Positions 27,067 to 37,098 of a stretch of DNA of 64,000 nt are shown in pieces; the stretch's first letter is position 1; every line of letters starts with the position of its first letter. The notes below the pieces were generated by a model that saw only the letters and a program-made list of their open reading frames with translations, did not search any database and was not told where the DNA came from. The DNA is from Anas platyrhynchos (lineage: Eukaryota > Chordata > Aves > Anseriformes > Anatidae). The translations under genes were made by a program, and so were the position numbers. The stretch covers positions 1,384,001 to 1,448,000 of the forward strand of contig NC_092603.1 of NCBI RefSeq assembly GCF_047663525.1, in the 5' to 3' direction.

Positions 27067-28271
27067 CATTTACAAGGAGTGTTACTAATTCTTTTACATC
27101 TAAATTCCTGCTATATACTTCATGATTTCATACCCAAAGCCAAATTCATCACTGGAGTTAGAAACATGGTTCCCAAAAACAAAGTAAAAGGGCTGCCTGA
27201 AGTCAGTACCCCCATCAGCTATGGCAGGTCTCAGCGTGAAGGGAGAAACACAGGGCAGCCCCTTGCCCCACTGCCCCTCATTCCTGCAGTGCTCCTGCAG
27301 GATGAAGGAGAGGTGATGCAGGAGTGGCTGGAGAATCACAGGAGCTCCCCAGGTCTGAGGACACGGTCTACAGGGTGTTATCCCTCAGGCACAGCTGGGC
27401 ATTCGTCCCCAGCCAGAACCAGGGGCGCATGCTCTCCCCTTTGAGGAAGACATCTGTGAAAATGAAGATCTCGACCCCATTGTCAGCATTGATAAAGGAC
27501 ACCTGCCCCTGGGTAAAGTCCAGACAGACCCAGATCCTTGTAGGGACAGGGGACAGGGACAAGGGGGTGTGAGGAGATGTGAGAGACATGAGCTGCCCCT
27601 CCTTGTACTGCACAGCCCAGATCCCTTCTTCAGGGCTCATGTTGATCTCCCCCTTCCTCTTCACCGATGCCCTGGCCACCCCCACAGCCAAACTTGAATA
27701 CTTTCCCTTCTCCCCCTCTACCTCCACCTCCCAGCAGTGCCTCCCCTCTCTGAACTCGTCACGGCCCAGAACGCAGCAACTAGTGTCAAATCTCTCCGGG
27801 GCTTTGGGCACCTGCTGCCATTTACTTTGCCATCTCACACTGCTCTTGTCCTGAGACAGGACAAGCATGGGATGAGCCGTGCGTGGATCCAGGGTCACCT
27901 TCACTGCAGGGACAGAAGGAGCCAGGCCATCAGGGGCAGAGCTCAGCCCTGGGCAGGCTTTCCCCAGCTCGGGGCCAGGAGCTGCCCCACGGGGCAGGAG
28001 ATGGGGCACCTCTTGGCTCCTGAACATGCCCCAGCAAGGGCAGGAGAAGCATGACAGAGGGCAACCCAGTGCACACCTACCTGTATTATGAGACAGCAGA
28101 AAATTTCTCCGTGCTGGAAGGAGAGGGGAGAGCTGGTCACAGCCCATGGCTGGTGCCCAGTGGTTGTGGGTTTTGTGAGGTGTCAGCCCTGGGCTGCTCT
28201 GTCCCAGCTGCCCACCCTCCCCTGCACATTGCCTTGACATTGCCCTTGGGCTCAAGCTCAGGAACACTCAC

Positions 28272-30791
28272 CCTGCCCTGCAGCTTGTTCCTCTGGAAAA
28301 AGAAGCAAAAGCAATATCTGATGAGAGGGGAGAGCTTCTCGCCCCAAGCCTGAACCCCAAACTGCTTTGTTATGGTGCAGGATACTCACTGAGCTTTGCA
28401 TCTTTTTTATCTGTCAAACAAAAGGGAAAGGAAAGCATGACAGAAAAGGACATCTTGCCTTCTCAAAATGCCCACTGGTAGAACCCAAAGGCCTTCATTT
28501 GGGGGAGGGATGGGCACTCACCCATCTCTGCAGTTAGATCCTCTGCAAAAGAAAAGCAAAAATACTTGGTGAGAGAGTACAGATTCTCATTACATGACAA
28601 GAACTCATTTTCTTTGGGTTTGGGGCCAGAGACTCACTCAGTCTTGCAGATTGGCGCTCTAGAAATGAGAAGAAAATCATGGTGAGAGGGAACAGCCTCC
28701 CATACAATTGCTATGACCCCAAATACTTTCAGATGCTGATGGAGACTTACCGGCCTTTTGACGGTATACATCTGGAAAAGAAAGAGAAAAGCAACGCATG
28801 ATCAGAGGGGAAAGCTTCTCCTCCCATAGCTCCCATTGGAAGACATGAAGTTCTTTCCGTTAGGGAGGGACACTCACCCCGCTCTGCTTTCAGTTCCGCT
28901 GCAAAAGGAAAGCAAAGGCAATGCATGACCAGAGGGGACAGCTTCTTGTCATATGCCCTCTCCCATGGCTACACCCCCTTATTTATTCTTCTAGGAAGTG
29001 GCCAAATATAACTTTGCTCCCAAAGGAGGGACCAGAGTAATAGTGAATGAAGTTCATCTCTGAGCATGGCTTGTGCAAGCAGAACAACCAGCACAGAAAC
29101 TTGTGCAGCTTTCAGTACGATGCCAACAAAAGACAACTGGAAATGAATGGGGATGTATAGGGGACGTCCCTGTCCTGGAAGCATCAGTGCCGAGTGGGGC
29201 AAACCCGCAGCTCGCTCCCCGTCCCCACCTTGATCCCCGTTCCTTTCAGCCATCCCGGCCATGTCCCATCCCCAGGGCAGCCCCGCAGTCCCCACTCCCC
29301 CATCAGGGTGAGAGTCCAGCCCTGGGCTGCTCTGTCCCAGTTGCCTACCCTCCCTTGAACATCGACTACATGTTGCTGAGGACACTCACCCAGCTCTGCT
29401 TCTTTTTCCTCTGAAGAAAAATAAAAAAGAGGGGGAGAGAAAAGAAATGCCTGATGAGAGGGGAGAGCTTCTCATTCTATTGCTGGACCCCATACTCTTT
29501 GTTGTGGTGCAGGATACTCACCGAGTTCTTTATCCTTCATCACTGTCAAACAACAGCAAAAAGAATGCATGATAGAAAGGGACAACTTCTCATCCCAGAC
29601 TAACCACCAATAGGGCCCAAATTCCTTCATTTTGGGGAGGGACACTCACCCAGCTTTTTATCTTTTTGTGCTGGAAAAGAAAGGTAAAAGCAATGCATGA
29701 TCAGAGGGGACAGCTTCTCGTCATATGCCTGCTCCCATGGCTACGCCCCCAAATTTATTCTTCTAGGAAGTGGCCAAATATAACTTTGCTCCCAAAGGAG
29801 GGACCAGACTAATAGTGAATGAAGTTCATCTGTGAGCATGGTTTGTGCAAGCAGCACACAATCTTGTGCAGCTTTCAGTACGATGCCAACAAAAGAGAGG
29901 TGGAAGTGAATGGGGATGGGTGGAGGACGTCCCTGTCCCGGAAGCGTCAGTGCCGAGCGGGGCAGCTCCGCAGCTTGCTCCCCGTCCCCACCTTGATCCC
30001 CGTTCCTTTCAGTCATCCAGGCCATGTTCTTTCCCCAGGGCAGCCTCGCACTCCCCACTCCCCCATCAGGGTGAGGGGCCCGCCCAGGGCTGCTCTGTCC
30101 CAGTTGCCCACCCTCCCCTGAACATCACCTTTCTGTTGCCGAGGACACTCACCCAGCTCTGCTTCTTTTTCCTCTGAAGAAAAATGAAAAAGAGGGGGAG
30201 AGAAAAGAAATGTCTGATGAGAGGGGAAAGCTTCTCATTCCATTGCTGGACCCCATAGGATTTTGTTGTGGTGCAGGATACTCACTGAGTTCTTTATCCT
30301 TCCTCACTGTCAAACAAAAGCAAAAAGAATGCATGATAGAAAGGGACAACTTCCCATCCCACACTGCCCACCAATAGGGCCCAAATTCCTTCATTTTGGG
30401 GAGGGACACTCACACAGATCTGCAGTTAGATCCTCTGCATAAGAAAAGCAAAAATACTTGGTGAGAGAGTACAGATTCTCATTACATGATGAGAACCCAT
30501 TTTCTTTGGGTTCAGGGGCAGAGACTCACTCAGTCTTGCAGATTGCTGCACTGCAAATGAGAAGAGAATTGGCATGCTGAGAGGGAACAGCTTCTCATCA
30601 CATTGCAACACCTCAAATCCCTTCAGATTTTGATGGAGACTTACCATCCTTTGCACGGTATTCATCTGGAAAAGAAAGAGAAAATCCTTGGAGTGCTCTG
30701 TCCCAGCTGCCCACCCTCCCCTAAATATCACCTTGGCCTTGTCCTGGGGCCCAAGCACATGGACACTCACCCAGCAGTGCAGCTTGTTCCT
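28272..30791 (-). repeat. Heptad cassettes of gene C
   Basis: Cassette I 28272-28898 (six exons), II 29390-29670 (three exons), III 30153-30791 (six exons). Start spacing I to II is 1118 nt, the same as in gene F; II is shortened. Equivalent cassettes in D lie at 38031-38657, 39149-39429 and 39912-40547. Confidence 0.8.
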
Positions 30792-31975
30792 CTGAAAAAG
30801 AAAGAAAGTAATGCATGATCAGAGGGCAGTGTTGCTCAGCCCATGTTAGATCATGAACACATCCCATGACTGGGAAAATACTGCCTTGCTCCAAGTGGGA
30901 CCAAACAGTCATTTTGGCCCAGCTTTGTACAAGGCTCTCGTAGATGGAACTGTAAGGACAGACTCTTGGGCAGCTCTCTGCACCGTGCCCAAGCTCAGGG
31001 ATACTCACCCAGTTTGGCAGCCAGTTCCACTGGAAAAGAAAGAGAAAAGCAGTTCATGAGGAGGAAGGAGAGATTCTTTGACCCTTTGAGCCCTGCAGCT
31101 CGCTCCCCGTCCCCACCTTGATCCCCGTTCCTTTCAGCCATCCTGGCTGTGTCCCGTGCCCAGGGCAGCCCCAGCCCCAGCACTCCCCACTCCCACCCCA
31201 GGCTCCAGCTGCTCCTCCAGCACCCCCGAGCCACCAGCACACAAGCCCCCAGAGCCCACCCAGACCAGGCCCTCCCGCAGGGACACCACTTCCCCAGGGG
31301 CTGGGGGCAGGGACTGCAAGGACTCACCCAGCTCTCGTCTCTGTGCCGCTGAAAAGCAAAGGCGGAGGAAGAGGTGGTGAGCAGAGCAGCTTGGTTGCTG
31401 GGTGGGAACATGTGCAGGGGGGCTGCGCCTTGCCACCAGCCCCACGCTGCAGCCATGTTCCCTGGCCTCCCACCCAAGACGATCCTAAGGCCTTTGGCAT
31501 CCCCAGGAGAACATTCCCTTCCTCCTCCTACGCACCTCCCTGGGCCAGGGCTCAGCCCCGCTCCAGACCCAGGGGGGTCCCTGCAGAACACCTCCCTCCG
31601 CTCCATCCCTGTGCTGCCAGCTTACCTTGCTTTCGAAAGAGATAAACACCAAAGCCAATGGTTGAAGCTGATACCACGAGGACCAGAGCCACCTTATAGG
31701 GCCTGGTGTTTTCGAAGAAGGAAGCTGTGAAAAGGCACCAAGAAAAGAACTGCATTTCCATGCCCACAGGTGGAAAAGCAAGACTCAGACTTCACCCAGC
31801 CCAGGACAATTGCAGGGGCCAGGAACACCTCACGCTGGCTGTGCCATTTGTACCTGCGGTATGCAGGGAGGATTCCCACTCCTTCAGGAAGCGGCTGCTC
31901 CTGACCATGCAGGACAAGGACAAGGGCCACTCCACACTCCAGGTCATGACGATGGCACCTTGGATTTCATAGAAT

Positions 31976-32893
31976 CTTAGAATCATACAATAATATATTG
32001 TCTTGGGCTGGAACAGACCTGAAGGACCACCTAGTTTCACCCCCCCCCCCCCCGCCCCGCCGCCTACATAGGCAGGGATGCCACCCACTCAATCAGCTCG
32101 CTCTGGGCCTCATCTACCCTGGTCCTGAACACCTCCAGGGATGGGGCATCCACAGCCTCTCTGGGAAACCTGTTTCAATGCCTAACCACCCTCTGAATGA
32201 AGAATTTCATCCTAAACACTAACCTAAATCTTCCCTCATTTAATTTAATACTATTGCCCCTTGTTCTACCATTATCTGCTCGGGCAAAAAGTGTCTCTCC
32301 ATCTTCTTTGTAAGTCCCTTTTAAGTACTGAAACACCCCAATGAGGTCACCCTGGAGCCTTCGCTTCTGTAGGCTGAACATCCCCAGCTCTCACAGCCTT
32401 TCTTTGTAGGAGAGATGCTCCAGCCCCTTGATCATCTTCGTGGCCCTCCCCTGAACCTGTTCTAAGAGCTCCACATCCTGCTTGTGCTGGGGTCTCCAGA
32501 CCTGGACACAGTACTCCAGGTGAGGCCTCATGAGGGCAGAGCAGAGGGGGCCAATCCCCTCCCTCGAGCTGCTCACACTCCTCAGTTGATGCAACACAGG
32601 ATGCAGTTGGCTTTCTGGGCTGCAAACACACACTGCCAGCTCTTGTCGAGCTTTTTATCCATCAGGACCCCACGTTCTTCTCTGCAGAGCTGCTCTCAAT
32701 GAGTTCCTCACCTAGTCTGTACTCATGTCTGGAATTGCCTCAGCCCAGGTGCAGCAACTTGCACTTGGCCTTGTTGAACCTCATTTGGTTCACATAGGCC
32801 CACTTCTCAAGCTTATCCAGGACCCTTTGGATGACATCCCTTCCTTCCATAGTATCCACTGCACCACTCAGCATGGTGTCATCTGCAAGATGC
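31976..32893 (-). mobile_element. CR1 LINE inserted in the IgC exon of gene C
   Basis: 5'-truncated CR1, minus orientation: its 3' tail (TAGAATCTTAGAATCAT region) is at the low-coordinate end, and the minus strand encodes [20 protein letters not shown] and [26 protein letters not shown] word flanks both sides and is a candidate target duplication. A run of C residues lies near 32040-32055. Confidence 0.85.
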
Positions 32894-34796
32894 GTTTCAA
32901 AGAGTCCCTTCTGGTCCTGGGAATGTGTCTGGGAGACCGAGGGCAGGTGCTGCCCACGAGCATCCCTCCACAGCAGCTGCGGCAGCGGGTACCAGCCGGC
33001 CGATTGACACAGCACCTGGACACCTCCGTCCTCGTAGCCCCCCAGGGAGAGGTGGGGGTCAGCGCCTGTGGCTGGGGGAAGAGCGCGTGGCTGGGACTTG
33101 ACTTGGGGAGAGATTCTTTTGAAGGCAAAGACCCCATCTGCTCTCGTGCCAACACAGCCCAGCCCAACCATAGCCCCAGGGGCTCTGAGACCAGGCACTT
33201 CAGGCAACCATCCTCACCCCAAAAACACTCCGGCTGGTGCTGGAACCAGAAAACAGGGCTGCACAATGCCAGTGGCCCCAAATAGTCCAGAAAACCCAGG
33301 TGCCAAGCTTCAGCACCTCCAGGCAGCTTCTCTGCACCAAGCTGTGCTGGTTCAAGAAGCCCTGAGACTTCCAGACAATGTCTCAGGTCTCCCCCAGCAT
33401 GAAAAGTAAAATCAAGCAGAGGTCCAGAAGCTCAGAGGCCTCTTCCCTGCTCCAGGCATTTCATTTGGTCCCATGGTTGACACATCTGAAGGAGCTGCTC
33501 AGCAGCCTGTGCCCAGTGCCTTCAGAACATCATGGGGATGGAGTTCAAAGAAGCCACTGAAACTGAATAAAACCATATGTCCATGCCACTCTTTCTCCAT
33601 AAAAAGCCTGCAAAGTTACAGGTGTGCTCCTTGCCTGACAAGTGCTCACATACTGAGGAGGTGAAGACATATAAGACTCAACTCTTTGAAAGGCCTCATC
33701 CATGACCATGAGAATGGGCAGAGGCTTGTGCAGACACACAAACCCAGGGACACCTATACCATCTGCTTGAAGCATCACCCCAGCCACTTATCTGACACCT
33801 CCAGATCCACGGTAGCTTCATCATAAGCATCAGCATTTTGTATGATGCACACATACTGGCCATCATCAGAGGGTCTCAGCCCCGTGATTTGCAAGTCCAG
33901 GCTTCCAGCAGAGAGACCATCTCTGGCCAGCTCTGTCCTCCCGGCATATGCCCCCATCTGCTCCCCGTACAGGTCCTCTCTATTGCGGTAGTGGTGCACT
34001 GTCTCAGAGAACTTGTCCCGGATCCACCTGACCTCCAAGCTGCGAGCATCACATTGAGGGGACAAGTGGCAGGGCAGCACGACATCCTGCCCCACGGTGG
34101 CAGTGAGAGGGTGGCCTGGTCCCTCCACTCTGAGCTGGGCTGGGCAATGGAGAAGGGCACAGAGAAGTGGTGAGATTTTGCCATTGTAAATGTAGGGGCA
34201 ATGAGTGACAAAGGGCGAGCTGTGCATGAGATGGTGCATGCTGTGTCCTCCATGTCCCATGGGAAATCACCAGGGAAACGAGAGGGAGGGGGAGGATGTG
34301 CAGGAGAAGGAGGTGTGCTGAGAGTGGGAGTCCTCTCTGCAGCATTCAGGCAGGAGAAGAAGAGCCAAAAAGGCAACCGAGGCAGTGCCCATATTGTGTG
34401 AAAGAACGAAAGTGAAAGTGAAAACCAGACAGGGAAAGAAGTGGGCTCGGGTCACCCCTGCCCCATGGCTGCTCCCCTACTTCATGGCAGCACATTTCCC
34501 AGCCCCCAGCAGCCCCGCAGGATCCTACCTGAGCCCAGCCGGAGGAGGAGCAAAGTGATGAGGGAAGTCAGGAGTCCCCTGGCATGGCGGCTGAGGCTGG
34601 GGAGGCTGCAGCCCTAGGGAAGCTCCATGTGTGCTGCAGCAGGAGCAGGAGCTGGGGGCAAAAACAAAAGAAGACAGAGGGGACCGAGTGGCTGCAGGCA
34701 CCACAGGCAGATGGGGAAGGAGTCCCCCTAGGCCCGGGCACAAATAGCCACAGCCAGGAGCACCTTGGGCAGGGCGCAGAGCCTGCGCTTTTATCA

Positions 34797-35264
34797 CGGG
34801 CTGGGGGACACAGCAGGCAACCCCCAGGGGTTCTTCTCCAAAGGAGCCCCACCAAGATAGACGTCCCTCACGGCACCCAGCAGAGCTGCAGAAAGAACAA
34901 GGCTACGCCCAACTTTCCTAACCTTTGCCCAACTCCTGGCAGCAGTAACCCTCTGGGAGCAATTTTCCCCCTTAGTTGATTGGAGCAAATGGCTCCAGAA
35001 CAGAGAGGGATTGGAGGCTGCAGGGTATGGGGAGCAACTGGGTGCGAAGTCCAGTGCTGCCACAGTTTACTTAACGTTGTGTGGGCAAAGAGCAAGCTCT
35101 GCTCCTGGCTCCAATTAAGTAGTCATGGTAGAAGGTCAGCTCACATTGGCAGGGATCTTTTTCTAGAGCTTAGGTGGGTAATGAATCTTTACATCCTCCT
35201 GAAGGGAGGTCAGGCAATGTGGGAGGGCTACAGAGAAAAGGTTTGTCTTTATAAGCAAAATATT
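34797..35264. other. 5' flank of gene C, conserved with F
   Basis: Aligns with 62800-63274 upstream of gene F and, for the first part, with the 5' flanks of the other genes. It should hold the promoter and 5' UTR; no transcription start can be fixed. Confidence 0.5.
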
Positions 35265-35695
35265 TGTACGGCCAAAGGTGACTACACGTTGAACCTGAAC
35301 TGTACTGTGATGGGTATTGAAATGGACTTAGAAAAATATTTTAACTCCAAAAGTAGGACCAGAAAAAACATTGGTCTGTTAACTGATGGGGATAGTGTCC
35401 TCACAAACAAGGACATTGACAATGCAGAGATGGTTAACGCTTTCTTTGCCTTTGTCTTCAACACTGACAATGGGCACTGGGACCTGAGGTGTCATGTGTT
35501 GGAGTGTCGTGACTGTGGGAATGATAAACTCCCAGCCAACCCTAAATTTTTGTGGGATTTGCTTCTACATGTGGATGCATACAAGACTGTAGGGCCGTAT
35601 AGGATTAATCCTAGAGTACTCAGAGAACTGGAAGATGTCATCAGGAAATCTAAATTGTTTTTGAAATATCCTTCGGAATCTGGAGAGGTCATAGA
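35265..35695 (+). mobile_element. CR1 LINE fragment upstream of gene C
   Basis: Open plus-strand frame with CR1 ORF2 text: MVNAFFAFVFNTDNGHWDL and INPRVLRELEDVIRK. Same element as at 63275 upstream of F. Confidence 0.75.
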
Positions 35696-36055
35696 ATCAT
35701 AGAGTATCCTGAGTTGGAAGGGACCCATAAGGATCATCAAGTCCAACTGCTGGCACCACACAGGTATGCCCAGAAGTTTATACCATGTGGCTAAGTGCAC
35801 AGTCCAATCACTTCTTAAATTCAGGCAGGATTGGTGCAGTGACTGCTTCCCTGGGGAGCCTGTTCCAGTGTGCAACCACCCCCTTCATGAAGAACCTCTT
35901 CCTGATGTCCAGACTAAACTTCCGCTGCTTAACGCCGTTCCCGTGGGTCCTATCACTGGTGTTTACAGAGAACAGGTCACCTGCCTCTCCAAGATCTGGA
36001 CAGCGGTGTGTTTCCCCAAGCCCTCCGTTTGAGTAGCTACATCTACACGATGGCC
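35696..36055 (-). mobile_element. CR1 LINE 3' end, minus orientation, abutting the plus CR1
   Basis: Starts with the reverse-complement CR1 tail (ATAGAATCATAGAGTATCCT, TTGGAAGGGACCCATAAGGA) and ends in the stretch shared with 10765. Direct inverted neighbour of the CR1 at 35265. Confidence 0.75.
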
Positions 36056-36162
36056 TAGTGGGTGACATTGGTGGTAGAGGGATTGTTGGACCAGATGACC
36101 TTGGAGGTCTTTTCCAACTTGAATCTGATCAGCTGAACTTCTCTGATCAGCTGAAAGCTGAG

Positions 36163-36282
36163 ACCACCTGCTGCCTCTGGATGTGGAGATTCCAAGAGCC
36201 TGAAGCCTCCTGCGGGCACAGCCTCTGCAGAGCCTGTGTGATGGGAGGCTGGCAGCTCTTTGGGTGTCCCCAAGGGCAGTGC
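36163..36282 (+). pseudogene. RING-finger exon relic (TRIM-like), near gene D
   Basis: Plus-strand translation contains SCGHSLCRACVMGGWQLFGC, the C-x-H-x2-C-x2-C core of a C3HC4 RING. The first C-x2-C pair is damaged (CCLWMW). Better-preserved parts of the same exon lie at 46281 and 53615. TRIM genes sit beside BTN/BG genes in the chicken MHC, which fits, but the parent gene is not identified. Confidence 0.55.
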
Positions 36283-36359
36283 AATGATCCAGCTGAGACA
36301 AGTGGGTACCAGGCACCAGCTAGGGAAGTGGGGCAGCTGGAGCTTTGGTTCCTCCTAGC

Positions 36360-36905
36360 TTTGACTAACAGGACCAACACGAAGGAGCTGGTCTGCTGCA
36401 AGACGCCTTCCCAGGCAGCAAAGCCTCAGGACAGAAAGCACCCAGCAAATGCCACTGCCAGACTCCATCTTCCTGTGCAAAACTTCATTTGCCACAGTCT
36501 TGCTACTACATCTTGCATGGATGTTCTCCAGAGGAGGGAACAAAGAGTTCCCTCAGGCTGCAAGAGTCCCTACAGGAGTCCTGTGCAGGGCAAAGCCCAA
36601 AGCACCAGAGCTCCCCGAACTCCACCATGTTCGAGGTTCCCACAGACCCAGTCCTTTCCTGTGCTTTTCCCTGTGCTTCATGGGACGGATTCCACAGCAT
36701 CCTGCCTCCCCCAAGCCCTCCCACAGCATCCAACTCAGAAAGCATCCCAGCCCCACAGCATCCTGGTCCCAGAGCTCCCAACCACGAGAACATCTTCACT
36801 GCCCCCCATTGTAGCCATGCGCTGGCTCAAATCCAGCTTCCACTGGACTTTTCTGCCCTGCCACTTCAAGTTTCCTGTTCTTTTGGGGGTATGCAGCTTC
36901 CTTCA
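36360..36905 (-). other. Module related to KRAB-ZNF exon 1, downstream of gene D
   Basis: Parallel to 26280-27000: same exon-1-like block with decayed GCATCC minisatellite (36690-36790). The middle part with the hydrophobic open frame is deleted here. Confidence 0.4.
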
Positions 36906-36956
36906 GTAATGATTTAAAATATTCACACGCTGAGATTTTCCATGTTCAGAAGTTGA

Positions 36957-36962
36957 TTTATT
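36957..36962 (-). terminator. Polyadenylation signal of gene D
   Basis: AATAAA on the minus strand, 137 nt beyond the gene D stop codon. It aligns with the signals of C and F. Confidence 0.6.
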
Positions 36963-37098
36963 CATTTACAAGGAGTATTACTAATTCTTTTACATCTAAA
37001 TCCATGCTATATACTTTATGCTTTCACACCCAAAGCCAAATTAATCACTGGAGTTAGAAGTAGGTTTCCCAAAAACGAAGTAAAAGGGCTGCCTGAAG

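Larger units (their letters stand above)
27368..34628 (-). pseudogene. Butyrophilin-like gene C, disabled
   Basis: Same layout as the others. Exons: signal 34529-34628, IgV 33792-34139, IgC 31854-31975 and 32894-33065 (split by a CR1), TM 31626-31724, seventeen heptad exons (starts 31328, 31009, 30771, 30645, 30530, 30414, 30286, 30153, 29650, 29522, 29390, 28878, 28751, 28638, 28522, 28390, 28272), 33-nt exon 28081-28113 (RRNFLLSHNT), B30.2 27368-27903. Three lesions sit in the 5' half: codon 5 of the signal exon is TAG, the IgV donor is AT instead of GT (CAG|ATAAGT), and the CR1 interrupts IgC. The TM, heptad and B30.2 exons are open and well spliced, and 2.2 kb is nearly identical to gene D. 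Expression of the back half from another start, or as a conversion donor, is possible but unproved. Confidence 0.85.

Noticed and set aside
28272-30791. CRISPR-like pattern of short spaced repeats
   Set aside because: The spaced short units are heptad exons with GT-AG splice sites in a vertebrate gene; repeats and spacers do not behave like a CRISPR array.
27368-34628. Gene C as an intact gene
   Set aside because: Stop in the signal exon, lost IgV donor and a CR1 in the IgC exon.
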